64,000 nt of DNA, taken from positions 21,465,699-21,529,698 of the forward strand of contig NC_092563.1 in NCBI RefSeq assembly GCF_037975245.1, in the 5' to 3' direction. The translations under genes were made by a program, and so were the position numbers. This stretch comes from Apostichopus japonicus (lineage: Eukaryota; Echinodermata; Holothuroidea; Aspidochirotida; Stichopodidae). The notes below the pieces were generated by a model that made no database searches, had not been told where the DNA came from, and was given only the letters and a program-made list of their open reading frames with translations. Positions 46,049 through 58,010 of this stretch are shown here, piece after piece; the stretch's first letter is position 1; every line of letters begins with the position of its first letter.

Positions 46049-46239
46049 GTACAGTAATGACATTTGCCTGACATCACGACACTCACTGATCACACTGAAC
46101 TTTCATTTCATTTAATGTTATGTGGTCATTAATTAAGAGCAACTCTTATTTGTTGAAATTAAAAGTTATTGAAAAAAGATGGTATTGATCAATTTTGATG
46201 CATGCTTGGTGAATTTGTGTAATAATGACTATTTTAATC

Positions 46240-46310
46240 TTTGTTAAGCCTTGCAGGCTTTATAGGAGACTTCCCGTCACACTGTAAATTGTGATGAAAC
46301 AAATAAATAT
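46240..46310 (+). mobile_element. L2/CR1-like 3' tail fragment
   Basis: TTTGTTAAGCCTTGCAGGCT, TATAGGAGACTTCCCGTCAC and AATTGTGATGAAACAAATAA match the tails at 19.6 and 43.5 kb. Confidence 0.75.
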
Positions 46311-46999
46311 AAAAATACAAATGCAAACATCATTCAAACAACGTTGTTACTGTTTCATTTGCTTTGTTCAATGATTCAATAGAATTTTTTTTTCTCTTAT
46401 TAGCATCACTTAGGCTGTCATCTCTGTTATATAACTTTTGTATGAAGAAATCATATTATTGTATGTAACTTAATTTGACCTTATGCGACCTGATGTGATC
46501 TAATGCGACCTAATGTGGCCTTATGCGACCAGACTATGAAATTGGCTGAAAAACTGGCATATTTTTGTTCTTGACACGTTTTAATATGTGAATCAGTTTA
46601 TTGTGGACCTGCCAGGCATTACAAAATCACAATCAGTCATTATACATTACTGTTAAGGTCTAAACACGTCACATATATGGTCTGACTGATTCCACAGGGA
46701 ATGTGAAAAACACAAGATAACGACATCAGTTTTTCAAATCTTGCAAATGCTTTATCTCTGCTGTTTAGTTAATGATGGTCAACGACATATGCAGGTTTCA
46801 TGTATTTATAGTCATGTGGGATGATGTATTCACAGGTAGAATTTGAATCACCTAATATTTTGAATTGGATTTGTTATAAATTATTATTGGGTCAGCGGGA
46901 TTGGAATATAGTGATGGGTGCAATGTGAAAAGCAGTGTGATGTGACAAACAATAAATTCACAGTGACACAGGCTGTCCTGAAATGACCATTGACCTCAA
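46311..46999. other. Non-coding DNA with a short degenerate repeat
   Basis: At 46475-46530 the word TTATGCGACC or a variant recurs four times. Nothing else is recognised. Confidence 0.45.
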
Positions 47000-47692
47000 C
47001 AACAGTCTTCTTGCACTAAATGTGATAGATTAAACATCAACATATTAAATATGACATCTGTCCTTGTTGAAATATTGTGTAAAACATGGTTTTCACAATT
47101 TGAACCCTGGTGAGCTCAAAGAACCATTGACCTCCGTCCACAACTTTAGGCTTCTTTTACTCAATGTAGTACAATCACATACCAAATATGCAATCTGTAC
47201 AAGCTTCCCCTGTGATGTTACAGTAAGAAAAGTGTACTAGTGTAGAGAGACAGGTCAGAGGGGAGTGAAGTAAATGTTTGGCATATGCTGTTTACAAATG
47301 ACCTTTGACCTCCACCAAAGACAATAATAGGCACATTAAATTTGATATGGTACATTTCCAAACACCTTCATACCAAGTATGAGATCTGCCCAAGCTTCCA
47401 ATATTGAGATATCATGTTCACAAGGTTTTCACAATTTAACCTCTGATGACCGGGAATAACCTTTGACCTCTTCCCACAACAATAGGCTTCTTGTACTCTA
47501 TGTGGTACTTCTACACACCAAATATGAGGTCTGCCCAAGCTTCCCTTCTTAAGATATCGTGTTTACACATTTTTACAATTTGACCACTGGTGACCCCGAA
47601 TGACCTTTGACATCCACAAAAAAATTAAAAGGCTGTACAAGCTTGTACACAGTGTGGTACTTCTACAAACCAAATATGAAATTGACCTGACC
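47000..47692. repeat. ~150 bp tandem repeat (CCTTTGACCTC family)
   Basis: Diverged units share GACCTTTGACCTCCAC, ACAATAGGCTTCTTGTACTC, ATGTGGTACTTCTACA, ACCAAATATGAGGTCTGCCC and AAGCTTCCC. The last unit joins the conserved terminus at 47693. Confidence 0.75.
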
Positions 47693-47792
47693 TTTCCTTC
47701 TTAAGATAACATGTTTACAAGCTGGGCGTCACAAACACACACATACATCATGAATGCAAAGGTTACGATTATCATCGAAACCCAAAATATAC
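47693..47792. repeat. Family terminus (GTTTACAAGC...GTTACGATTA)
   Basis: TTCCTTCTTAAGATAACATG, TTTACAAGCTGGGCGTCACA, a CA-rich run and GGTTACGATTATCATCGAAA, in the same order as at 10512-10621. Confidence 0.7.
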
Positions 47793-48159
47793 AAAATATC
47801 AGGTATTATTATTAAGTGGTTGTTTAGCAAACTTATTAAAGTGTTGTCCCAAATGTACAAAAGAAGAACATGTTAAAACAACAATATATGTTAAGACACT
47901 ATGACTGCAGTGGTGTCACAAATGCAGTGAAGAAGTTAATATTACAATATGAAGGCACTACAAGTAGGTACACTATGATTGACAGTATTGCCTCAAATTT
48001 ACAGAAAAAGAGCATTTTGAAATGAGAATATATACAAGGACACTATGACTGACATTAGTGTCCCTAAATGTTCTGAAGAGGCATACTGACTCAACCTGAT
48101 GTAAATCCATATCAAGTTAGAGTCATAAATATGTAAAACATTTGATGTATAGCCACTTC
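47793..48159. repeat. Weak local repetition
   Basis: ACACTATGACTG and AAATGTACAGAAGAGCAT-type words recur three times at ~80-90 bp spacing. No gene. Confidence 0.35.
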
Positions 48160-49395
48160 GCATATATTCATTCATTCATTCATTCATTTAGTTATTTTTT
48201 TCACATAAATATTACAATGTGAATGGAAGTCTTCTGAAAAGCCTATGCTGGCTTAACAAAACAGAAGACTCCCATGAAGAAACGATAGAAAATAGTGAAA
48301 ATAATGTTAATAACAATACGTATACGCTTCAATATGTGTACGCTCACTGGCGGATCCAAGGGGGGGCCAAGGGGGGCCATGCCCCCCCAAAGGTGGGCCA
48401 AAAAGTGTTTCCGAACATCCGCTAAATCATATGATTGGAAATTAAAAAATCGAGAGGAATAGCAGTGGTAGACTAGTCTAAACCTTTTCGTTTTCTGGTT
48501 TAAAATTAAATGCAGAGCTCCCAACTGACCCGCAATTCGCGGGAATTAGACCCGCATTCTAACACCCAAACCCGCTGACCCGCACAAGCGTCCGAAAAAA
48601 CCGCATTGTAATTGTCAAGTATACATACAAAAATTTGCATCAAATTTTGACTTAGCAACCATCATTTCTTTAACATTTAGCATAATAGAGTATAAAACCT
48701 CCTTTACAGCATCATTTGAACCTCAAATTAGCCTATATTTCTTTTCATTGGGGCGAGCAGCGAACATTTTCATGCCACGGGAAAGAATGAATTATCACCT
48801 ACTATTCAATTTATTGATGTTACACACACAAAAATGCATATTTCTCAGATAATTTTGGGTGACAAAAGCCTTTCTAAGTGCCACCATTTTACATGTAGGC
48901 ATCACCAGGATTCCAAAAAAATTCAAAAGGGGAGGGGGACACCCCCTCCCCTTAAACCCCTCCCCCAGGACGGCGATTCGTGGCATGGACCAGCATTTGC
49001 CTTCTCAAGAGTTCGGAGCTATGTAAATGTATGAGGATTTACAGTTTAACACCATTTTGCAGTTACTGGCTGGTTGTAAGAAATTTATAACCTATGAGAA
49101 ATAAAATTTCTTGAGAAAGATGATCCCAACTTTGTTTTATAAATATTTTAGAAAATTACACCTGGGAAACATTTTTTTTAGAAGTAAATTAACATCACCA
49201 TTGAACACTTTTGTCGCACCAAATTGCATCTGAGGGCATTCAGCAATAGAAAATTTTCCAAAGGGGAGGGGGACCCCTCCCCTTAGACCCCTCCCCTATA
49301 TCACTCTAATGCCACTTTGGCCCCTCCCAAACAAAGGCCCTGGATCCGCCAGTGTGTACGCTTCAATACGTATATGCTTTATATATATAAACTTG
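48160..49395 (-). mobile_element. L2-type 3' end carrying a hAT-like insertion
   Basis: (CATT)n, TCACATAAATATTACAATGT, AAGCCTATGCTGGC and GAAAATAATGTTAATAACAA closely match 24131-24305. The copy is interrupted at 48345 and resumes at 49355. Confidence 0.8.
48345..49354. mobile_element. hAT-like element, 14-bp TIR and 8-bp TSD
   Basis: Perfect 14-bp terminal inverted repeats (CACTGGCGGATCCA at 48345-48358, its complement at 49341-49354) are bordered by the exact 8-bp duplication TGTACGCT (48337-48344 and 49355-49362). TSD length and TIR fit the hAT superfamily. The 1,010-bp interior has no transposase frame but two GGGGAGGGGGAC-type G/C runs. Non-autonomous; insertion into the L2 tail shows it is younger than that copy. 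Confidence 0.85.
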
Positions 49396-50097
49396 ATCAA
49401 TTAGCATCTGAACAATAGGATTAATGACTGAACTGATTGCCATCAATATTTTCAGATGCTCCTTTACTTAGTTTTAGGGATTTTAGTGATATACCAGCAT
49501 CACAGTGTTGCATGACTATGCTATGTTCAGGACAATCCTGTCCATTGCAAGTAACAGTACACTCTGGACTGTACATACAGTATACCATGATGTTATTGGT
49601 GTGTGACACCCACACAGGATGAATTCAGTTTGTGTTCATTTTACTTAACAGACACCAATGGCAGATGTGAATCATCTCCAAGAGAAGTGCTTGCTCTGCT
49701 ACCATCCTTTTCCACAAACTGTGGAAGCATATGGAAAAGTGAAAAAGTGACAGGTAATTTTTTGTCCAAATTTGCATTGCTAAATAATAATTTGAAGGAG
49801 GAAAGAAATGTTTTGGAAAAAAAAGGTAACTGTCTTAAACAAAATTAAAATGGTGAATATTAATACATGTTTTGAGGATGACCATTTAGGGTAATTAATT
49901 ACAGTCTATTGGCATATTTCTTTGAATATTTTAACTTCATCTGATGCACTGTTTGATTTTTACAGATAGTCTCTGACATAGTCAGGACTTTACCCATACT
50001 ATTTACTAACAAACAGACTCAATGTGGAAGGTTTAAAAGTAGTTTTATGTGTTGTTATACTGTAACAACAAGTTCTATTCTTCACCCTTCTACGTAG

Positions 50098-50190
50098 CTC
50101 CTCTTTATCAGCATCTATGTCTGTGTCGGCAACAACAGCTTTGTTGTCTATGCCATCCTTTGCAATGACTACTTCAACAGCCAAATCTTT
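50098..50190 (+). CDS. Ser/Thr-rich candidate exon, copy 1 (phase 2-2)
   Basis: Acceptor CACCCTTCTACGTAG and donor TTT|GTGAGT border 93 bp, open only in the frame SSLSASMSVSATTALL, SMPSFAMTTSTAKS. A near-duplicate lies at 51341-51427 with the same splice signals and a 6-bp in-frame difference. The antisense strand is open too and gives a more balanced peptide (AVEVVIAKDG...), but its splice sites are poorer and its copy 2 has a stop. The region could be the low-complexity linker upstream of the HECT exon at 53927; that is inference. Confidence 0.4.
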
Positions 50191-50289
50191 GTGAGTTTAG
50201 TGCTATTTAATTGAGATATATAATTTCCTATATAACTTCGTTTTTTTGCTTTCCAATGATTGATGGTCCTTAAAGTAAATATTTTTCTT

Positions 50290-51009
50290 GGAATAAAAAA
50301 ACATTTTAATGGATGGTAAGCCTATCAAGCATGTACATAGTATTAAGTTTCTCGGAGTTTATATTGATAGTAAACTTACTTGGTGTGAACATATATCAAA
50401 TATTGCAAACACTGTGGCGAAAAATGTTGGTATCATTTCTAAGTTGAAACACTATTTTCCTCAGAATATTCTTAGAATGCTTTACCAAACATTAGTGTTC
50501 CCCCATTTTTCATATTGCTCTATAATCTGGTCTGGCACCCATAATGTTTATCTTCACCCTCTTGAAATCCTACAAAAGAAAGTCATTCGTCACATAACTC
50601 ATTCTGAATATCGTGAACACACCAGCTCAATTTTCAAATTGCTCAACTTATTAAAATTTAACGATATTGTTAGGCTGAATGTAGCCACATTCTTTTACAA
50701 GGCTTGGAATGGCTTACTTCCTGCAGCCTTTTATGACTTATTTACTATTAACAGCGCCATACATAGTCACCGCACTAGAAGTGCCGGTCAAGCACACCAC
50801 AACTTATGTAATACAACATTTGGTACGTTAAGTTTAAAGAATCGTGCTATGAGGACATGGAATGATCTAACTGCTACTATAAAATCTAAACCATCTAAAG
50901 AAACATTTAGAAAAGCACTAAAAAAAGAAGTAATTTCTCAGTATTGATACATCGTTTATATTGTATGTTATTAATTATTCTTTATTAAGACACTAGTTAT
51001 ATTTTCATT

Positions 51010-51041
<32 letters not shown>

Positions 51042-51170
51042 TTTCCTTTCTTTCTTTCTTTTTTTGGGAGTCCTTTACCTTGTTAAGCCTGAATTGGCTT
51101 TTTAGAGGACTTCCCTCCACATGTATATATCCTGTGGAAAATCAAATAAATCAAATCAAAATCAAATTTT
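50290..51170 (+). mobile_element. 5'-truncated L2/CR1-like LINE
   Basis: A 212-codon open frame (50309-50947) without frameshift: IKFLGVYIDSKLTW, YFPQNILRMLYQTLVFPHF, YCSIIWSG, EYREHTSSIFKLLNLLKF and FYKAWNGLLP, the C-terminal region of the same family as the 24.3 kb copy. Stop at 50945-50947, then a T-rich 3' UTR with TTGTTAAGCC, GAGGACTTCC and an (AAATC)n tail ending near 51168. The intact frame marks a young insertion. It lies between the two copies of the duplicated candidate exon. Confidence 0.85.
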
Positions 51171-51340
51171 CCAATTTTGTTCTTGTATGTTTGTGAAATT
51201 AATACATAAATAACATGACAGTGTATGGTTAACGTATGAAGGACACTACAAAAACAGCAAGCTGTTTTCTCAGCTAGTGACCAAGTAATAAAAAATGACC
51301 AAAATCTTATAAAAACAAGTTCTACTCTTCACCCTTCTAG

Positions 51341-51427
51341 TTCCTCTTTACCAGCGTCTGTGTCGGCAACAACAGCTTCATTGGCAATGCCATCCTTTGC
51401 AATGACTACTTCAACAGCCAAATCTTT
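51341..51427 (+). CDS. Ser/Thr-rich candidate exon, copy 2 (phase 2-2)
   Basis: Acceptor CACCCTTCTAG and donor TTT|GTGAGT border 87 bp reading SSLPASVSATTASL, AMPSFAMTTSTAKS in the same frame as copy 1. It lacks 6 bp (two codons) found in copy 1, and both upstream and downstream intron edges are also alike, so a segment of at least 150 bp was duplicated. Confidence 0.4.
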
Positions 51428-53057
51428 GTGAGTTTTGTGCTATTTAATTGAGATACATAATTTTATACATAGCTTCATCTTTTATCTTTCTTCTTAGTAT
51501 GCCTACAGTTAGTTCATTATGAAATTTTTCCAGTAACACCCTGGGTTCCACATGTTTTCCCTCACTGGTGCAACAGTTTCATTGGAGCAACCATCTTTTC
51601 AGAGTTATATACTCTATACCTTGGAATAAAGATACTTACCCTAAATTGTCTAGGTCTTGAAATCAATATATTTCTTTATTATTATTCTTTCTTTGACTGT
51701 AATATTTGATATTGTTGCAAAATTGCTAAAAAATGTCAAGGAGGGAAGCTTTTACTTCTTTCATGTTTGACATGTGGATGCACTATGATTAGAAGAATAT
51801 TCTGATTCTGTAGAGGTCAAAGTTCATTTAAGGTCAGCAGAGTTAAGGCCTAAAAATCTTATACATGAGATATCTCAAGAAGGATTGCTGCAATTTTTTA
51901 CCCATGAATGCACCATATGTAGGAGATATGTATTGTTCATCATGAAGGTCAAGGTCATTTGAGTTCAAAGTCTGCACAATATCGCAGGAAGTTAATTCAG
52001 TAGTTTCTAATCCACAAATATTACATTCGGGCATACTGAACCTTTCTGCAGTGCAGTAGCAACTGTAACTGTATCATGTTACATCTCAAAATGTTCTTGT
52101 ATTATTATTGTTGATAGTTGTCGAATTGTTATAATACCACTGCATTATTACAGTAAGTTACCTTTTAAGCCCAGTATCAATTACTGCACCAATTGGTTTC
52201 TGCAAAGTATTAGTAGTATTTGAAAGACAAAATGTGACTGGCATACTACTGTAATGAAATTTCTGCACATGGTACAGTACCTGTGAACTGTGTACTGGAA
52301 ATATGTGATTTACTGACTTGTATCGAACTGCACTAGCCTCAGTCTAGCCACCACCCCCCCCCCCCCAAAAAAACAGCTGCTAATAATGCAGTTAGAGAGT
52401 ACGAAATGATGAAGAGTGTTCTGTTTAAACTTGTTCTTTTAATCTATTTCTTACTATTTCCTACTTTTTTCTTACATTTTTATTAACCACTGAAATTGCA
52501 AATGTTTTGGTGAACATAGCTGTTGGTTTAATGTTCTCGTCCTTTTTTCGCTAAGTAATATAACTTTTATATAACAAATATTGAATCTGAAGCAGCAAAA
52601 TCAGGCAAAAGGCTACACTAAACAATACTGAACATTTTGTGTCCCTCCTTTACCATCGGAATTGTCCCATTAACTGTAGATTTGACAATTGATGCCTGTT
52701 CATCTAATTTTTCCTTGGTGTATGTGAAGCAATGTACCAGCCAACACCTGATATAAGTTACATGGTCAGTGCAACTAAAGCACAGTGTATTTGACATCTT
52801 CCAAAAAAAGTGTGAAAAACATGTTCATTTGGTGTCCCTACGTTACCATGATGTTTTTCATGCCATATTTTCCCTAACAGCCACAAGTAACAGCCACAAT
52901 AATTAAGTTTATGGGTATGAAGCAAGTAACTACCTGTCTAGATAACCACACAAGAAATTGCAACATACTCCCTCAAACTAATGCAAAGAGAGACAAAATG
53001 TGTAAGGAATACAGTCAAATGTCCCTCCGTTAACAATTGACCCTGCCAATATATATA

Positions 53058-53123
<66 letters not shown>

Positions 53124-53770
53124 TTGTGCTACGCAGGTCGGCGCCGGTTGGACTTGTCCAGCACTAACGTATGCTGACCGGTACTCAAAGAAAAGTTCTA
53201 ATAAAGACCGGCACTCGCGCTTATGATCGGCCAGTACAAAATCCAGTAAATAGTGTCACAAAATGACTGTAAAAGAAATCACTCTCACTCAAAACTGATT
53301 TGAACATTGGACAAATAATATAAATAATGAAATCGGAAGGTCACTGTGTTGTTCGACCGCAACTACAAACAAACTGAATTACTGAATATCTCTACTCAGT
53401 ACGTTAGCGCTATATTGAATACCGATGACGTGAACGTGTGTAGCAATGCAAGTAATGAAATACTGTACAGTACATTAAATCTTTCATATCATAAATCACA
53501 ATACAACATATATCACATTATTAATCTAACATTATATAAGCCTTATAAGGTATTACAAATTCAAATTGTTATTGTCTCATCCATAATGGTCTGAAGTAGT
53601 GGAATTTGAATGCCTCAAATTATGGCCATATAAGTTACCATTTTGCATCTGAGCACTGTACATAAGGCAAAATCCCCTCCCCTATACCCCTCTCCCAGGA
53701 CGCAGAATTGGCAGGCAACTGCCACTCCAGAAAATTCGACCGCCACCTGCAAACTCCTAGCCACAACCCT

Positions 53771-53808
<38 letters not shown>

Positions 53809-53926
53809 GTATATGTATATCATATATATATATTATATTCAACCCCCTGACCAGAATAATGTTCATCTGTCCTTTTTCCATATTAGACTACTTACACAGC
53901 AGTTACCAAACCTAGGTGTCTTTTAG
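51428..53926. other. Intron or intergenic DNA before the HECT exon
   Basis: Contains poly-C (52350-52363), a (TA)n run at 53063-53118 and another at 53773-53805, and CCCCTCCCCTATACCCC (53667 on) resembling the GC runs of the 48.3 kb element. HECT N-lobe exons expected here were not recognised. Confidence 0.4.
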
Positions 53927-54148
53927 AGAAAGGGGGCCGTTTATAATTTTCTCACGACATACGCCTCCTTAGAGAAGGGAAAGTACAAACTGACAGGGAG
54001 TTTTGTTGCATGGTGTATACTCCATGGAGGACCAGGTTTCTGGATGCTTCACCCAGCTCTGTATTACATGATGGTCGGCAGAAAGTCAGAGGATGACATA
54101 CTACAGGTTCATGTGAATGATGGAGATATCTTGTTTCGTTTCAACATG
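53927..54148 (+). CDS. HECT-domain exon (G2E3-like E3 ligase)
   Basis: Acceptor GTGTCTTTTAG and donor ATG|GTAATA enclose 74 codons in phase 0. The peptide includes RKGAVYNFLTTYASLEK, GKYKLTGSFVAWCILHGGPG and FWMLHPALYYMMVGRKSEDD. The HGGPG motif followed by LxPxLY is characteristic of the HECT N-lobe in G2E3-like ubiquitin ligases, which transfer ubiquitin via a catalytic Cys in the C-lobe. Such genes are often expanded in marine invertebrates. The next HECT part recognised is at 55403; the middle of the domain is missing, and a ~300 bp repeat array occupies the intron. It may be part of a pseudogene. Confidence 0.65.
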
Positions 54149-54234
54149 GTAATACATGGCTTATGATTTTAATTGAGCCATTAACTGCAAGACACACCAT
54201 GATGCAATGTAATCTCATTCCAATTGATTGCTTC

Positions 54235-55200
54235 TATAAAAAATCTGTTTGCCCACCATACATTTTGTAATTAACTGTCACCAGGGGAATGATTGATCAA
54301 TGCCATACTTGGTGGGTGGATGGTCCATAATGAGTTGATGAACCTTATTTAGTTTGGTACTCATATAATGAATATTAATGAGGTCACAGGGTCAGACATC
54401 AATAACTTCAAATTGCAATAACTTGGCAACCACAAGTTGGGGATTCTTCAAATTTGGTATGGTGATATTGGTAGAGGACCTTTACATACTGATTTGTCTT
54501 GTAATTGATATCATGCATTTTTATGAGGAGGCAGGGCTGAGTATTATTTTAGTAACAGAAGTTTGTATGCACAATAACTAGACAAGGGAATGATTGATCA
54601 ATAACATACTTGGTTGGTGGGTGGTCCATAATGATTAGATAAGCCGTATGCTTATTGGTGCTCATATAATGAATATTAATGAGATCACAGGGTCAAACAT
54701 CAATATCTTCAAATTGCAATAACTTGGCAACCACAAGTTGGGGATTAATCAAATTTGGTATGGTGATATTGGTAGAGGACCTTTACATGCAGATTTTTCT
54801 TGTAAATTGCTATTATGCATTTTTATGAGGAGGCGGGGCTGAGCATTATTTTAGTAACAGAAGTTTGTATGCACAATAACTAGACAAGGGAATGATTGAT
54901 CAATAACATACTTGGTGAGTGGCTGGTCCATTATGATTAGATAAACGATAATGAGGTCACAGAGTCAACGTCAAAATCTTCAAATTTCAATAACTCAACA
55001 ATCACAAGTCGCAGTTTCATAAGACGTGAGTGTGTTTTTGTAGGTATAGCCTACACCTGGCAATTTGCATTGCAATTGATAACATGCATAATTATGAGGT
55101 GGAGTGGCCTTGCATTATTGAAGTTAGAAGTTTGTTTGGTTAATAACTTTACAAGGCAATTATTGATCATTACCATTTTTAGTGAGTAGGTGAACCTAAT
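54235..55200 (+). repeat. ~300 bp tandem repeat array (direct)
   Basis: Three and a half units, starting near 54285, 54586 and 54890, with GGGAATGATTGATCAAT, CATACTTGGT, AATATTAATGAGGTCACAGG, CAATAACTTGGCAACCACAA, GGTATGGTGATATTGGTAGA and AGGCAGGGCTGAG. Confidence 0.8.
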
Positions 55201-55402
55201 TGATTTTGGTGCTTCAGCATTACATACTTGAATTGTTCCCTCTTAATCAAATCAATGAGCAGCAGCAAGTAACCATGAAATGTTTTTATTCTGGTTTTAA
55301 TTATCATTGACTGCTTTTGTATTTTCATTAAATCACTAAGGCATTCAAGCAGATTTTTTTTTACATATTTCATCATAATTCAAATGTTTATTCCTTACAC
55401 AG

Positions 55403-55636
55403 CTGGACAATGTGGTAGATATGTTGCCCATGACGGTGGAAGCACGTCACATGCTCTGAATGCATCACATGCTTCGCTTCTGTACTGGTGCTGATGCAAT
55501 TCCCCTCACTGGATTCACCAAGGGTAATGACATTCACTGCATCAGAAGGCATATCCAACAGCACACACATGTTGCCTTGAACTGTGTCTCCCACTTGGGG
55601 TACATGATATCGACCACATTCAATTCTTATGGTTGA
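55403..55636 (+). pseudogene. HECT C-lobe exon with in-frame stop
   Basis: Acceptor TTCCTTACACAG precedes 55403. Phase 0 reads LDNVVDMLPMTVEARHML, TGA (55457-55459), then MHHMLRFCTGADAIPLTGF, IHCIRRHIQQHTHVALNCV and ends at TGA 55634-55636. LRFCTGADAIPxxGF matches the HECT C-lobe FxTGxxxxPxxGF motif. An 8-bp direct repeat CACATGCT (55448 and 55466) brackets 18 bp that contain the stop; without it the frame is continuous. In the segment aligned to the catalytic HTCFN motif this copy has HVALN, so the nucleophilic Cys seems lost, although a Cys follows three residues later. An open minus frame (55388-55798) covers the same DNA and is taken as antisense. Confidence 0.55.
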
Positions 55637-56010
55637 AGCTATTCTTTGTTCCCCTGGATTTGGGAAAATGTAAGACTTCGAGCATTTAATATTTAAGTTA
55701 ATATCCTCTTTTATTTCTTTGTGATATATTAAGTTGTTTTTCCTTTTAGTACTTTTAAATTGCAGATAAAAAGAAAACTGTAAAAAAAGGTCCACCACTG
55801 GTTCCGTTAGGGGTCATCATTTTTGTAACTTTTCCACATAATGACTTAAGACACTGTCCTGTGTCCTGTATGATAGACATGTCATACAAACTTGCTGATC
55901 AAGGTCAGCTTTCAAAAAAATTGCCTCCTCACACAGAAAATCCTGAAAACATGAAAGGTGTATAGGCAAATTTCTTCCTATGATATATAAAGGTGCAAGT
56001 TTACTCCTTT
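55637..56010. other. Unassigned DNA
   Basis: Downstream of the HECT remnant; no feature is recognised before the (GT)n run at 56010. Confidence 0.3.
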
Positions 56011-56245
56011 TGTGTGTGTGCGTGTGTGTGTGCGTGTGTGCGTTTGTTTTTCTATCCGACCGAGGACTTGAACAAAAGAATTTCAGGTCCTCGGTTGTGA
56101 TTTCTAAAGAATCACCACGTCCTCGGAAGAAATCTATTGTATGGGGTATTGTTAAGTTTAGGGTACGTGGATTGGAACAATGGAAAATACAATGGGGTCC
56201 TTGGTCTGAATGAAACACAAACATGCGTGTATGTGTGTGTGTGTG
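56010..56245. repeat. GT-rich tracts flanking an inverted motif
   Basis: (TGTGTGCG)n at 56010-56046 and (GT)n at 56228-56245 surround a ~140 bp segment whose ends carry GACCGAGGAC and GTCCTTGGTC, imperfect inverted copies. Possibly a small MITE. Confidence 0.4.
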
Positions 56246-56352
56246 TAAAACTACAGTGAAGAAATCTGATTAAAGTAACAGTTAAGTAAATCATGGCAAT
56301 GTCCATGAAATAGAACTGTGCCTTACCTAACTAAACATCTCACTGTCTTTCT

Positions 56353-56521
<169 letters not shown>

Positions 56522-56744
56522 AGTAGCAAACCCATTATGTGACACAAGGTCCTTAGTAAATAAATACTAAATAACATGGTCAGAGCTCCAATTAGTCCTC
56601 TTTTATTGCTGTACACAAACTATTCTGTACAAACAGTTCTATACAAAACAGTCCTGTAAATTGAGAAACAAGATTTAAATAGTAACCAAGCCAGTGGGCT
56701 TATTCCTTGCCAATTGAGATCATAATCCCCAGCTTTCGTCATTG

Positions 56745-58010
56745 TTAATTAAATTGAACAGCAAGGTGCTTTCACTGACTGTGGACCTACCTACTAAATA
56801 TGTTAACTTACCATACGTTTACAAGCTATTTTTAGCAAAAATCAACTCAAGCCCTGCCCCCTAATAAATGTGCATAATATCACAGTGAACATACATTATC
56901 ATGTACCCGCTATCTACCAACGCCTTCACACAAAGTATGATTCAATTCTGAAAATGTTTACATTTGACCCTGTGACCTCATTAATATTCTCGAGATGAGC
57001 ACCCAAAATCAAAAGGGCCCATCTACTCACTATGGCACATATATGTATCAAGTATGACTTCAATCCAACTTGTTGTTGTTCAGTTACTGTGTTTAAAAGC
57101 TATTTTGTGATAATGAATTTAAGCCAAGCCCCCTTATAGATATGCATAATATCAACTTGAACATATGTTACCATGTACCCACTATCTACCAACACATTAA
57201 TACCAAGTATGAATAAATTCTGACTTTCGGTTGCGGAGTTATTAGCATTTGGACATTTTCACGTTTGACCCGTCACCTCATTATTATTCATAAGATGTGC
57301 ACCAAAATCAATAGGGTTCATCTACTCACTATGGGGCATCTATGTACCAAGTATGACTTCAATCCAACTTGTAGTAGTTCAGTTACCGTGTTTACAAGCT
57401 ATTTTAGTGAAAATCAACTTAAGCCCCGCCCCATAATAAATATGCATAATTTCAACTTAAACACATATCACCATGTACCCGCTATCTACCAACATACTAA
57501 TACCAAGTATAAATAAATTCTAACGTTTGGTTGCGGAGTTATTAGCATTTGAAGATTTTTACGTTTGACCCCGTGACCTCATTATTATTCATGACATGAG
57601 CACCAAAATCGATAGGGTTCTACTACTCACTATGGCGCATATTTGTTTCAAGTATGACTTCAATCAAACTTGTCATTGTTCAGGTACCGTGTTTACAAGC
57701 TATTTTAGCGAAAATAAACTTAAGCCCCGCCCCATAATAAATATGCATAATATCAACTTGAACATATGTTACCATGCACCCAATATCTACCAACACATTA
57801 AAACCAAGTATGAATAAATTCTGAGTTTTGGTTGCGGAGTTATTAACTTTTGAAGATTTTTACGTTTGACCCTGTGACCTCATTATGGACCATCTATGTA
57901 CTAAGTATGACTGCAATCCAACATGCCATTGTTGAGTTATCGTGTTTACGAGCCAAGGGCGTCACATACAGGCACACGCACAAGTATCTAACACATACAT
58001 ACAAAGCGTG
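56745..58010 (-). repeat. ~300 bp tandem repeat array (inverted)
   Basis: Four units, near 56818, 57091, 57390 and 57690, with GTTTACAAGCTATTTTAG, AAGCCCCGCCCCATAATAAA, TATCTACCAACA, GGTTGCGGAGTTATTAGCAT and TTTGACCCTGTGACCTCATT. This is the reverse complement of the family at 54.2-55.2 kb. The last unit ends in CGTGTTTACGAGC, GGCGTCACA. Confidence 0.8.

Noticed and set aside
49421-49622. Overlapping ORFs on both strands near 49.5 kb
   Set aside because: Neither has convincing splice borders or homology; Cys content alone is not enough.
49652-49753. 102-bp exon between TTAACAG and CAG|GTAATT
   Set aside because: Only a phase 1-1 frame is open, incompatible with the next candidate exon at 50098 (phase 2), and no domain is recognised.
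55388-55798. 136-codon minus-strand ORF
   Set aside because: It is antisense to a plus-strand frame with HECT C-lobe motifs, which is the better explanation.
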